A DNA stretch of 64,000 nt, taken from assembly GCA_029204225.1 (NCBI GenBank), contig CM055103.1:5826852-5890851 (forward strand), read 5' to 3'. The notes below the pieces were generated by a model. That model did no database searches and was not told the DNA's origin. It worked only from the letters and a program-made list of their open reading frames with translations. Both the position numbers and the translations under genes were made by a program. Shown piece by piece: positions 33,396 to 46,400 of the stretch (position 1 is its first letter; every line of letters begins with the position of its first letter). The DNA comes from Diphasiastrum complanatum (taxonomy: Eukaryota > Streptophyta > Lycopodiopsida > Lycopodiales > Lycopodiaceae).

Positions 33396-34732
33396 AAGTT
33401 CAATGTGTTATGAGAATCTAATAGGTCGGCTACATGGGGACCCTTTGAGGTCTTCAAACTAATCTTCGATGAAGATGACATCTCGGCTAGTGAACATCTT
33501 CGACTCGATGGGATCGAACAACTTGTAGGCTTGATCTGAAGTAGGTCGCTGATGAAAACACATTTGATACTCTGGAAGTCGAGTTTCTTCATGAGATCAT
33601 GAGGAATCTACACAAAAGCAGTACATCCAAAAACTCGTAGGATTGATAAAGAAGGTTTGGTACCTATCCAAACTTCGAATGGTGTTTTGTCTGAGAGACC
33701 TTTAGTAGGACATCTGTTCTGAATATAGGTTGTTGTTGAAATAGCTTCAGCCCAAAAGGACTTTGGAAGTGTCGCATGTGATAACATGCACTTTGCCGAT
33801 TCAACTAAGGTTCTGTTCTTTCTCTCAGCAAGAACATTTGACTGAGGCAAATAGGAGGTAATGTATTGGTGTTTAATGAAATAAACAGTTGTCCTTCTAG
33901 AGAATTCGTCAATAAAAGTAATGAAATACTTTGCATCTAGCAATGAAGGAGTTTGCATAGGTCTACATATATGTATGAACAATATTTAACAGACCTTTTG
34001 CTGCATGCCTATGGTTTGATCTAAAACGAATCCTAGCCTGCTTTCCAAAGATGCAGCTATGACAGATAGGGAGATCGACCTTACCAGAAGGATAGTTGAG
34101 ATCAAGAAGCATGGATTGTCTGGACATGTTCAAAATATATGTATAATTCAAGTTAAGTGATGATGCCATAGTAATGCTTTATTGACTAGAACAGAGGTTT
34201 TCAAGGCTTGAATAGACTCAGAATAACAATGCGCCAGTCTATATAAGTAACTCTGCCTCTTGCCGAGTGCAAGGATCTTATTACTCCTATTAATAATTTT
34301 GCATTGATCAGATTCAAATTCTACCTTATGACCTAAGTCTATAATTCTACTTACTAATAATAGATTTGTAGAGAGTTTAGGAACATATAAGACCTTTGAC
34401 AGTAGTTTGAATTTATCATGCTGGAATTGCAATCTTACAATACCTTCACCTTCAATAGTGTGAGTACTATTGTCACCAAGATGAACAAATTTCTTCGTGC
34501 TCTAAGGCATGTAGGAGTTGAAAATCTCACGTTGATTGGTCATGTGTTGTGTAACTCCAGAATCCAGAAACCATGAATCATCAAAAAATGCGCTTTGATC
34601 TTTGACCATGAATGCGCCTTCGTCCACTTCGACCTGGGGAGATGATGAAACCGTGTTTGCTTGTTGATCAAGTTGCTTGGCTGCATTCTTCGCTTGGAGA
34701 ATTCGGCAATCCTTGACCTCATGGTTATTGCA
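33391..34732 (-). pseudogene. Cop-7 protease and integrase
   Basis: Minus strand: protease with WFLDSGVTQHM at about 34575, VLYVPKLSTNLLLVSRI, integrase HN region with ICHSCIFGKQARI, then FITFIDEFSRRTTVYFIKH, NVLAERKNRTLVESAKCML (catalytic Glu region), SFWAEAISTTTYIQNRC and VFGCTAFVQIPH. It ends LDSHNTLNFPV at the Cop-8 insertion site and resumes at 22612. The middle of the catalytic core (second Asp) is deleted and there are several frameshifts. Confidence 0.85.
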
Positions 34733-34739
34733 CTTGCAA

Positions 34740-35460
34740 TACCCGCTTCTTCTTCGACTGTGGATTTAATGATTGTTCTTGACTTTGAGTCTATTTCTGA
34801 TTCGTTGTAGCCTTCTTGGAGCTTTTTTGCTTTTGTTGCTTAGAGCCTTTGTTGACATATAGAGCCTGAGAGGAGGAAGTAGACAAAGTGTCCTGACTTC
34901 TTTTATTGTCTTCTTGTAGCAACATAGTGATAACTCTAGTAAGAGTTAAATCTAAGTGTGTCGATATGATGATCACCCAGTTCTCATATGTAGAGGGCAA
35001 GCTTGAAAGCAATGTCATAATTGCATCTTGATCATCTATGACTGATCCGACAGTGGCCATATTGCAAGAGATTTTTAAACTGGCTAATGTGACTCTGAAG
35101 AGAATTACCATTAGACATCTTGAATGTGAAGAATTTCTTTCGTAGATGTAACTTAGTAGTTACGTCCCTCACGTCATATAGTGAGTTCAGGATGTCTCAA
35201 ACGTCTTTTGAAGTTTTAGCTTCAGCTACGTGTCCACTCTGTGTATCTGATATATTGAGGATAATAAGTGCGAAAGCTTTGCCATCCTTCAATTTCCACT
35301 TTGAGTCTTCTGTGTCGTCTTCAGGTTTTACTTCTATACCTGTAACAACATCCCATAACTCATTGGCAATTAGCAAGGTTTTCATCTTAAATTCTCACAA
35401 ATGATAATTGGATCTGTATTAAGACCAACTTTACTCTGAGAATCTATCTAGAACTTAGTC
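34740..35460 (-). pseudogene. Cop-7 gag
   Basis: Copia gag: NYHL, a stop where Trp is expected, then EFKMKTLLIANELWDVVTG, FALIILNISDTQSGHV, LHLRKKFFTFKMSNGNSL, LPSTYENWVIIISTHLDL and a degraded Cys-rich segment near 34745-34700 (the plus-strand words cttgcaatacccgc and cttcgac suggest a zinc knuckle). Broken by frameshifts. The start codon is not certain. Confidence 0.75.
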
Positions 35461-35472
35461 TGTCGAAAGAAT

Positions 35473-35484
35473 GCTCTGATACCA
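35473..35484 (-). other. Primer-binding site of Cop-7
   Basis: Minus strand TGGTATCAGAGC, flush with the LTR edge at 35485. Confidence 0.9.
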
Positions 35485-36047
35485 TGTCGGAAAGAGGTGT
35501 GTGAAAGATAGGTCAAACTAAAAAAGGAACGAACTCGAATGAAAAATATTCGAACGACAAGAAAGAAAACTTATCGTGCATAGTGGAATAAACTATCTTT
35601 CTCTTTCTCTATGCATGACTATGCCTATCAATTTCAAACAAAACAATATTGATAGAAATCATGTTCAATCTTATAGTAACTAACTTTGAAATCATTAATA
35701 CTACAGTGATTACGTAGCCAAACAATAATGCATTGAATTATCAAACAAATAATTTGTCGTGAATCACCAGACAAATAATTAGTTGCGAAAAACTACAGAA
35801 ACGCATACATTCTAAGACAAAACTGAACGTAATAAAAGATAGTATTGATATGAAAAATGAAACAGAAGTAAATGAGTACAATAAATTGCGGATCAAAACT
35901 GTGTACTCTATGTTATCTCTGAGCGACTAGTATGAAAGTTTGAATTAAGTAGTCTCACACTTTGCCAGAGTCATTTTCTTAACATTTGAGGCACTTTGGA
36001 AAAAGCGAAAAATGCGACTCTGCATATTTACTCGCAATTCCCGACAG
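35485..36047 (-). mobile_element. 5' LTR of Cop-7
   Basis: Edges TGTCGGAAAG and ATTCCCGACA give perfect TGTCGG/CCGACA termini. 563 bp. It is not similar to the LTR at 20978-21684, so that LTR belongs to a different element (Cop-6) and the 3' LTR of Cop-7 has been lost. Confidence 0.75.
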
Positions 36048-36214
36048 GCGAAAAATGTGAAAAAGGCAACACTGTTATCAAACTTCGTGTATTTCTGCAG
36101 ACTGTGTAAAAACACTTGTAATTCTACATAATGTATAAAAACACGGGAAAATCTGTAGAACTAGATAACCAATGGATGAAAATCAAAACCGATTAGTCGA
36201 TTAGTAAGAAGGAG
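36048..36214. other. Flank of Cop-7 LTR
   Basis: About 170 bp without coding signal between the Cop-7 LTR and the Cop-6 RT fragment; it would include the Cop-7 target site (GGCGA next to the LTR). Confidence 0.4.
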
Positions 36215-37095
36215 AATAATCCAATAGTATCATGGGAGTATGTACACCTTTGCATTCTATCATGTTGAAATCTTCGATGATTTTTAGAATATACTTTTGT
36301 TGGTGAAGATACAACTTGCCACTTTCAAAGTCTCTTTTGATCTGTAAGCCTAGATAGCTTTTGTTTCTCCTAGGTCAGTGATTTCGAATATTCTAGAAAT
36401 GTCTCTTTTGACATCTAAAATTAATTTATCTTTTCTTGAGAAGATAAGAGTGTCATCTACATAAACAACTAGAATGATAATTTCATCTTCAATATGTTTG
36501 ATATAGACATTCGACTCAACGAATAAATGTTCGAAGCCTAAAGAATGTAGTGCTTCGTCCTTCTTTCTATACCATTGTGTGGCTGCTTGTTTTAGACCGT
36601 AGATGCTCTTATTCATGTGACATCCGAATTCTAGATATTCTTAACTTATAGAACCAAACGGTTGATCCATGAATAAATCTTCTTCTAACTCTCCATGCAA
36701 GAAAGCAATTTCTCATCCACGATATGGATTTTGAGATCATGAGCTACTACATAAGCAAATAGCAAGCGAATTGATGTGTGTTTGACTACAAGTGAGAAAG
36801 TATCAATGTAATCAATACCATATTTCTGTGAAAATTCTTTTGCTACCAACCTTGCTTTGTATCTGATGATATTTCCATCAGGACCCGTTATGGTCTTGTA
36901 GATCCACTTGCATTTAACCGGTTTCCTTCCATCAGGTACAGGTGCAAGTGTCCATACATTGTTCTTATGATAGCCATTTTTTCTGTGATTTTCTCATCAA
37001 GGCCTTCGACCTTGAGATGCTTAAAGCACTCAATGTAGGTGTGTACAGATTTGTCCCTTCTCATCTTGATATGATAGATTTGAATGAAAGGGCTT
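36215..37095 (-). pseudogene. Copia RT fragment, probably of Cop-6
   Basis: Minus strand: pre-RT WTLAPVPDGRKPVKCKWIY, TGPDGNIIRYKARLVAKEF, SQKYGIDYIDTF, then MNKSIYGLKQAATQWYRK, LVVYVDDTLIFSRKD (catalytic DD intact), GKLYLHQQKYILKIIEDF and CKGVHTPM. It ends at about 36220. It has the right orientation and place to be the upstream half of Cop-6, whose RNase H is at 21690-22105, with Cop-7 inserted between them. It is cut at 37095-37139 by Cop-10. Confidence 0.8.
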
Positions 37096-37139
37096 TGGGT
37101 CAATTTGGAAGGTTTGAATCGTTTGGTGAGGGCTGCGGT

Positions 37140-37943
37140 TGTGAAAAAAACTCAAAACTATCTTGGTTATTTAATGACTTTATGTTTTTGAGTATATTTC
37201 ACACGTGTGGAGCATGTTCCTACATGTGTAAAAGAACTCAAAATAGTTTATAATGTTGACTTTAGGGACTTCATAAAGTTTTATGGTCAAGCATCTAGGT
37301 GTCATAAGTGGATAGGGCCAATTTGGCCTTTGTTGGTAAAAAGTCAAATACACTTGATTTTAGTTGATTTGACCAAAAGTAAAAGATGACAAACTCAAGC
37401 TAGTTAGGTTTCTTACATATGTCTAGTTTAGGTTTGATGAGTGATGCACCCTATTTGGTGGCAAAAGTCAAAGGGTGAGAGAGAGAGATGTGTTGTAAGG
37501 ATCCAATCAAAAGTGAGAGATGTTGTATCACACGTCCAAAAGGATTAGAGAGGCTATGATTAAGGGGTCCAATAGGATTGAAGCATGGATCTCCATGAGT
37601 TTTATATGTACTTTCATTACCATCATAATTCAATGTAAGTTTTTGAGTCAATTTGGAGATCTCTCAAGTTTTGTGTGTATTTTCTTCTCTCTCTACCCAA
37701 GAGCAAATTACTCTATTCTCTTTTTACCCGAGAAGAGGAGCTTAATTTGTCTTAGTTTTTCCATGAAGCACTTTTCCCACGTGTGAAACACTTTTGGTTA
37801 TGTATGCATTTAGATTTGCCTCTTTGCCTTAGATTTTGATATAGATCTTGGATTTCAATCTAGAGTTGATCTAAAGTGCAAAAGCATTGCTCAGGAGATC
37901 GATTTCACATGTTAGGGCATTCCCACATGTGTGAATTTTCACA
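37140..37943 (+). mobile_element. 5' LTR of Cop-10
   Basis: TGTGAAAA start and TTTTCACA end, a perfect 8-base inverted terminus, 804 bp. Shared words with the Cop-8 LTR (CAAGCATCTAGGTGT, CTCTACCCAAGAGC/CTCTCTACCC) show relatedness. Contains CACGTG at about 37203 and 37779 and CACATGTG variants. Confidence 0.8.
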
Positions 37944-37955
37944 TGATATTAGAGC
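37944..37955 (+). other. Decayed primer-binding site of Cop-10
   Basis: TGATATTAGAGC differs from TGGTATCAGAGC by one G-to-A and one C-to-T transition and sits flush after the LTR. Confidence 0.75.
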
Positions 37956-38029
37956 CTAACTAAGCTTTTGATGCATCTATCCTCCATAGTTTCAAAATTT
38001 TCATGAAAATCAAGATCTAGAGAGTGATG

Positions 38030-38619
38030 AATATCTCTAATGAGATTTTGAGAGAGATTGGTGCTTGGATGCTTGGGATACCCTTAAAGCAATCTATGAG
38101 GCAAAAAATACCTCTAGGCTCCTCACTCTTAGAAATTAGATATTTCAAAGTTGTCAAAAGAATGATGAGAGTGCCACTAATTATATTGTGAGAGTGAAAG
38201 ATATTCATAGGGAGCTTGCTTCCCATAAAAAAAAAAGTGAGCAAGTCCAAGTCATACTCAATGGCTTGAAGGATGAATACGAGAATCTTGTCCAATCATA
38301 TGCTATCAAGGAGGAGCTACCAACCTTGGAGGTTTTGCAAGGAGTGCTAATAGCTGAAGAATCAAGGCATGAGAACAAGCTATTAAGGATGGACAAATTG
38401 TCACTCAATCATAATGGTGATGGCAAAGTTCTATTTGCCAAGCACAAAGAGAGGAGCAAAAAGCAACACCAACACTTCTCTAAGGACAAAGCAAAAGACC
38501 AAGATGAAGAGGAGGAGGACTCCTCTCAAGATTCTACTTCAAAGAAGAAGAAAAAAGATGTTAAGTGCTTCTTTTGTGGCAAAAAAGACCACTATGCCAC
38601 CAATTGCTTCCCATCATAA
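38030..38619 (+). pseudogene. Cop-10 gag
   Basis: Begins within the gag domain (AWDTLKAIYEAKNTS, FQSCQKNDESATNY), then an open stretch from 38188: MRVKDIHRELASHKKKSEQ, ILNGLKDEYENLVQSYAI, EELPTLEVLQGVLIAEESR, acidic-Lys linker, intact knuckle CFFCGKKDHYATNC. The N-terminus is missing. Right after the knuckle the sequence jumps into LTR sequence at 38611. Confidence 0.85.
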
Positions 38620-38750
38620 TTTAATGTGAGTTTTTGAGTCAAATTGGAGATCTCTCAAGTTTTTTGTATTTTCTTCTCTCTCTACCCAAGAGCAAATTAC
38701 TCTATTCTCTCTCCACTCGAGGAGAGGAGCTTAATTTGCCTTAGTTTTTT
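38611..38750 (+). mobile_element. Partial second LTR copy of Cop-10
   Basis: Repeats 37620-37759 (ccatcataatt, gagatctctcaag, ctctctacccaagagc). All of protease, integrase, RT and RNase H is deleted between gag and this LTR piece; the joint falls in the 11-bp word ccatcataatt present in both parents. Confidence 0.85.

Positions 38751-40374
<1,624 letters not shown>

Positions 40375-40435
<61 letters not shown>
40375..40435. repeat. (CT)n microsatellite, about 30 units
   Basis: 61 bp of uninterrupted CT, followed by ATTCTTGCTC. Confidence 0.98.
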
Positions 40436-40438
<3 letters not shown>

Positions 40439-42065
40439 CTTGCTCTCCTGGTGCTCTACCATATTGTGTGATTGAAGAGAAAGCTCGTGAATGCTATTGG
40501 AAGAGAATCATGTGAATGATACTGCAAACAAAGGTGAGAATGATTTGAGGAGTGGTAGCTCGCTGATAATGAAGGATGTATGCTAAGATTGAGTGCTCAC
40601 AGGTTGCTATGATTACCTTTGTATAGTAGCAAAGTCTGGCTTGTATATTGTGATTGGATACTACTGCAATCAATAGTTGTCCCAAGGAGCATACGTGGGC
40701 AATTTTTCAGGTATGTTTTCAACCTTTTTGACATATGATAGGCGTTGGGTAGCAAGCCAACATTTGATATTCACTAGTACCATTTTTGAAAAGAGAGTAG
40801 TCACTGGCCAGCGCCCTCTCTGAGGCAAATCCGGCCAGCGCTGATTTTTGGCTCAGATATGCTTGTATGAACTACGATTTACCATGGCTCTTTGTATGAG
40901 CATTGTTTCTGGCGCTTTTCAATATGTAATGCTTGTAGAAATGCGATGGACCGTTGTCGTTCCATGTGTTTTATGGATATACTAGAAGCTATTGCATGAA
41001 TATGGTTGATGAAAATGCTCTTGCTATACTCGATTGGCTGTAACCTTTATGTGATATTGCTCCATATGATTGCTCTTTTGGTTTGATAAGAACTATGATG
41101 CTTTCTGCCTCTAATAAAATAATATGATGATGGCTGTGATTATGGAACAGAAAGTAGTATAAAGTTTGTTGGATATACTACTAAGCTCTTGAGATAACGT
41201 GGTTACTATTGCTAATAATCTATATATGGTGGGGAATGCTCACGAAGAATAAAAAGCTACGTTATTAATCTTCAGAAAAGCAAGTAATTAACTATTTGTC
41301 ATGACTCTATGAGGCTCTAAGAGTACTCTATATTTAATCCAATACTTTCAGTTTGAATGCTTTAGCACGTAGGTGATTCGATTAAGCAGTTGAAGATGGA
41401 TAGTTTACAAGAGATGACTTCACCTCTCATTCAGGTACGATGCTTTATGGAATATCACCAATACGGTGGGTAGTCTAACTCGTTACTATGATCTTAGTAA
41501 TGCTTTTTTTATGGTATTGCAAACCTTGCATGTAATGATTTTCAAGTACTAAATCTAGTAAGGGTTGATTCTGCATGCGTATTAGTTGACATGGGCTTGA
41601 GTTATTAAATTTTTTTTTCCATACATACAAAGTCCGATTGTGATAAGTAATGTCATATACTCATACGGGGCTCGACTATGGTACACTTGAATGGCATGGA
41701 ATTGCCCAAGTTATTCGGTGCTTGGACTCTCGGAAAAGGGTTACAGGAAATCCATGGGGCTAGTACAACACGGAGGTGCTCTAGTACCTAGCATTGTGGC
41801 CATCGTCAAGTCTCTGTCCATCTGTATAATGAAAGATAGTTGCTTACATGTAGAATGTATATGTGAACCTAATACATTCTTTTTGTTCCTTTACTGATCA
41901 GTATGGCTTCTGCCTTGATACGGCTTCGTTAAAGGGCAGAACGTATTGCTAGGTTATGAAATGAATGATTGGGAAGATTGGACATACTTGTTATAAATGC
42001 AATATAGCTGATAAAGTAGTGAATCTTGTTTCGGACATGGATAGCAACTGATGCTCAGCTATGAA

Positions 42066-42067
<2 letters not shown>
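40436..42067. other. Unassigned sequence
   Basis: No gene or repeat recognised over 1.6 kb on either strand. The 68-codon plus frame at 41691-41897 has no motif. Confidence 0.4.

Positions 42068-42148
<81 letters not shown>
42068..42148. repeat. (CT)n microsatellite, about 40 units
   Basis: 81 bp of uninterrupted CT, followed by ATGGATTC. Confidence 0.98.
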
Positions 42149-42150
<2 letters not shown>

Positions 42151-42849
42151 GGATTCTTCTTCACTTAAAAGAGTCTCTCTATGCAATATTACATTCGGAC
42201 AACGACCAAATGTCAAAAACTCCAAATTAAAGGTCCTTAACTAATGCTACCCCCAACTTGCACCATAACAATTCAAATCTCCCTTTTTTTTTTCAAGATT
42301 AGCTCTAAAAGGGTTTTAAGCTTAGCCATAATGAATAAATAGGATGTGTTACTTCTCTTACAAGGCACAAAGACACCTTCCATGAAACACCACTATATAT
42401 ACCTTCTTGCAGATTTGACCATTTCTCCCACAACACTTTCTGAAGGGAGCTCACTACTCTTCTCTTCTTGTGATTGTGCCCTACCACTGACCAGGCTCTC
42501 ACTCTTCGAATACTATCTTATGGTAAGTGGTTTTTCTCATTTCATGCTAAAGATTGCATTCCTTTCGGCTTTATGTATCTTGGTGGTGTTTCTTTGCATT
42601 ATGGATGCTCGTAGCTTGGTATAGTAAGGCAATGGATGATAAGTTATGGTGGATGTGGCTCGCTGACCAGCGATGGACCACTTGTGTATTTTTGCTTCTC
42701 ACAAAATGAATCTTCCTACCATATGGGCAGCGATGGACCACTTTTAGATTTCCTTTCATCATCATGTAAAATACATTGTTATGCCTTCTAGGCAGATAAA
42801 AGTCAATACTATAGTAAAACATAATGAACAACTATTTATTTCTCCACAA
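42149..42849. other. Unassigned sequence
   Basis: Noncoding. The word cagcgatggaccactt occurs twice (about 42669 and 42729). Confidence 0.45.
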
Positions 42850-43440
42850 CAAGTACCAAGCTTATTATTGAATTTCTAATACTCCTAACGCACCCAAATC
42901 CTTCATCTTGAACTCCATGGACAATCTGTGTTTCACATTTTTCAACATCTTATTCAACTTCCAATGATAATTGAGTCAACCACACAAACTAGAGCAAGTT
43001 CATGGGACCTTCCAAAGCTTTCTTCAATCTACAAACATGATGTTAATTATCTAACACAATAAAGCCTCGTGATTGCGAAATATCAATTTTTCATTTAACA
43101 CTCCATGAAAAAAAACACAATCTTCAAATCCATTTGATAGGTTTGCCAACATGATTGAGGTGTGATTGCCAAAATATGATGCCAAAGTCTTTTAGCATTC
43201 TTCATAGTCATGTTGCCTCTTGTGTTGTGGAGCATAATGTCTTTTATTCTACTTTTGTAGTAGATAGAGTCAACTGTTTCTCGGTTTATACTTGACCAAG
43301 ATAAAGAACCATTACCAATATGAATGAGATGTTATGTGGTAGACCTCCTATCATATATGCTACTTACCCGATCCACATCTACGAAATCATGTAATGTTGG
43401 CAAACCATGTCATCTCTCATACATCAAATCATATGCTCAT
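42850..43440 (-). pseudogene. Cop-11 RNase H
   Basis: Heavily mutated minus-strand RNase H: DFVDVDRVSSIYDRRSTT (first Asp region), NGSLSWSSINRETV; similarity fades toward 42850. Belongs with the RT just above it. Confidence 0.6.
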
Positions 43441-44215
43441 GTGCCCTTGACATAGCAAAAAAACTTCTTCATAATTTTCCAATTCATCTCTCTAGGTAAT
43501 GCCGTAAACTTACTCACGACTAACAACATAACTATTATCAGGTCATGAAGTAGTGAGATAGATCATGCATCCAACTAGCTAGCGAAACAATATTGCATCC
43601 ACTAGTTCACTCTCATCCTCACTAGACAACTTCTTACCAACTTCAATTGGCATAAAGACTGTATCACTCATCCTAAAACGCTTAAGAATCTCATTCACCA
43701 ATACATCATTTTTTTGCCAAACCTCTACTTTGAGGTAATATTGTATCAAATCTAAATCTATCAGATCAAAGTTGATAGACAAATCTCTCTTTGTTGTCCG
43801 AATAAGCTCCATGACATTGTTTGTAATTACAGTATTGTCTATGTTACACAACTAGAATAATACTAGAGCCACGAGAAATAGTAAAGATTGGACTATGAAG
43901 AAGTGTGTACCAAGCCCCTGGACAAAAGATATTTATTAAGTTGGCTATACCAAGTATAAGGTGCTTGTTTATGCCCATATAAGGCCTTCTTTGGCTTGCA
44001 TGCCTTATCCTTTTTGCCTTGCATGATAAATCCATCTGGTTGTTCCCAATCCAAGAATGTTGATTTGACATCCATCTGATGTAGGCTCCACCCAAACATA
44101 GTTGCCAATGCAATGATCATATGTTTCACTTAGCCACGTAAAGGGCTCGTCATAGTCTATACACTTCCTTTGTGCTTATTCCTTCACAACAAATCTTGCT
44201 TTGTGCTTGACTAGG
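43441..44215 (-). pseudogene. Cop-11 reverse transcriptase
   Basis: Minus strand: KHKARFVVKE, IDYDEPFT, MKHMIIALATMFGWSLHQMD, VKSTFLDWEQPDGFIM, KALYGHKQAPYTWYSQLNKY, then LDLIQYYLKVEVWQKNDVLV, ILKRFRMSDTVFMPIEVGKK, and MNWKIMKKFFCYVKGT. The YVDD catalytic box has been lost near 43830-43860, where frames change. Confidence 0.8.
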
Positions 44216-45540
44216 GTTCCATCTACATTGTACTTTGTCTTGAACACCTATTTATTGCCAATGGGTTTCTTACCCTTACGAAGATCAACTATTTCCCATG
44301 TGTCGTGATGTTTGATGGATTCTATCTCTTCTTGCATTGCCCTTTGCCAAATCTCATCGTCCTTGGCTTCCTCAAAACAAGTTGGTTTGTTGGATAGCAT
44401 GATGTTGATTTACTTGGAATCTCTCACACTCTCTCCTCTCCCTTGTGGATCTACATAGCTCTCCCTCTTTGTTAGACTCAACTATCCCATCCTTTATTTC
44501 ATCCATAAGCTTAGTATATCATTGTGTCGACGACTTACATTGAGGCGATCCACTGCGAGACCCCATGGTACATCCTTCTCTTTGTGCAACTCCAATTTTT
44601 TCTAATCCAAACAAGTTATTTTACCTCCATCTTATTTCATCAATTGGAAGGGTGCCACATGCTTCAATATCTTTATCTTGATCTTGGATACATCTTCAAT
44701 ATTTTTGTCCTTATCACCAAATTTGTCCACCTCATCAAATATCATGCACATCATGATTGATGTGCATGTGTCGACCAACTAGGTCATAGCAACAATATGC
44801 CTCACTCTTCTAATCATATCCTATAATCAATGCTTAAATCTACACTTGCTCCTCTCTTGCTTATGAATATGGACATAGACTCTACATGTAAACACACACA
44901 ATCCATCCATCCTAGACTTCTTACCATTGAATGCATCATCAAGTGTGTAACTGTAGGGCTCATGTTTTGCAAGAATACGACCAAAAGCATAGCTTCCGCC
45001 AAAAAAGAATTAATAATTTTCATGTGTCATCATTTCTCTAGTCGATTCCACAACTACACCATTCTCCCTTCTTGTAAGGTGTGTTAACCTATCCAAATTG
45101 TTATTTGATTTCATGTTCCTTGCAAAAAAACAATGAAAGATGTAAATTGATAGCACCACCACGATTAGATTTTAGCACATTGATCTTGGTTCTTGATTGG
45201 TTTTCCACCAATGCTTTTGAAGTTCTTAAACTATCCATCATCCACATTTTGTATCGATCTTCTGTTGAAGCTTTTTGAATTTGTGCTTCCCTTTAGCTAG
45301 CACTGCATGATCTTTATGTGGCATTTGTCGAGATTTCACCATTTCACACCTTTGTGCCTCCTACAACAAAATGCCTTGAAGTTCCTCAAAGGTGAGTAAT
45401 CTCTCCCTCCACCCAATGCCACTTATGAATATTTGCAAATTTTTTGAAACACCACTTGTTGCGGTATGCACCAACTCAACATCCCTTATCAGGTCACCAA
45501 TTGTCGTAAGTTGGTCTCTCAACTTCTTAAACTACATGAA
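44216..45540 (-). pseudogene. Cop-11 integrase and gag remnants
   Basis: Badly decayed. Visible pieces on the minus strand: SNRGGAINLHLSLFF (region of the integrase second Asp, now Asn), NTPYKKGEW, FLAEAMLLVVFLQN, LDDAFNGKK, and near 45530 a gag-like stretch LRDQLTTIGDLIRDVELVH. Protease and most of the integrase core are not recognisable. Confidence 0.6.
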
Positions 45541-45674
45541 AAAGAAGAAACTTCCTATTTTTATTGATAAAAGATGGGAAAACCCATCGGAGTACAAAGG
45601 AATGCATGTAGAAAGTGTAAAGGCCATAAGGCGAATTGAGATACTGTATAACTATAACAAAGCAACAATCTCAC

Positions 45675-45722
45675 AAAGTATCTACATAAAGCCTACATAA
45701 AGTATCTACATAAAGCCTACAT
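45675..45722. repeat. 24-bp tandem duplication
   Basis: Two perfect copies of a 24-base unit (starts aaagtatctacat) near the LINE-1 stop codon; may be slippage in the LINE 3' untranslated region. Confidence 0.9.
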
Positions 45723-46400
45723 AAAGTCGCTAGTTAAGATAGTTGGAAGTTTAGGTAGTGCAGGAAGCTGTGAAGCAGCCGTTCCTGAAACTATGGCATA
45801 TCGAAGTATTGCAAGTGCCTGAGTGCGTTGTAAAGTCATAGAAACTCGTTGAAGATAATAACCCGCAATGATAGATAAAGGTGGGGCACCACGTCCTTGG
45901 AGCTTCGCTGCAAAACTTGCACAAGATGATAGAAAATCATCAAATTTCTTATGCAGGCACCCATATGTTTTTAAGGCAAAAGGAATAAAGTCTGCTCCAG
46001 GAGTACGATGTGAATAATCTCGCTCTTTATCTTGAGCTGCATGAGAAGCAGCGGCACCTTGAGTAGTTGAAGCACGTCGAAGGAGGTCTGGCTGCGAAGG
46101 ATCAGCAACAACAACATCCCCAAGCGTGCGAATCTCATCGCGCGAAAGAACCAGATCAACTCGACGCCGAGGCGACTGTGAATCAGACACAGGCAAGATG
46201 TGGGTTTGCTCCCCGACAACATGAAAGCCGCACTCATGTGCAATAGATGCCAATACGTCACGAATGGGTGAGCTCTCCGCCAGAAGGGCAATACATGAGA
46301 TGAGTGCCAATAGAATCAAGAGGGTGACTACAGGAATATTTTGTCAAACCTGCCAGCACTGAATGAGGGAGACCCAACCTAACTCGAAGAGCGGTGACAA
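45717..46400 (-). pseudogene. LINE-1 CCHC and nuclease-like C-terminal domain
   Basis: In one frame CSHPLDSIGTHLMYC, a Cys/His knuckle. A frameshift at about 46265 leads to the 200-codon frame: IRDVLASIAHECGFHVVGEQ, RRRVDLVLSRDEIRTLGDVV, VADPSQPDLL, then DFIPFALKTYGCLHKKFDDF, LQRVSMTLQRTQALAILRY. The RVD...GDVVV spacing resembles the PD-(D/E)XK fold of restriction-like endonuclease LINEs; this assignment is by pattern only. The same C-terminal module recurs at 51750-52124. Confidence 0.6.
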
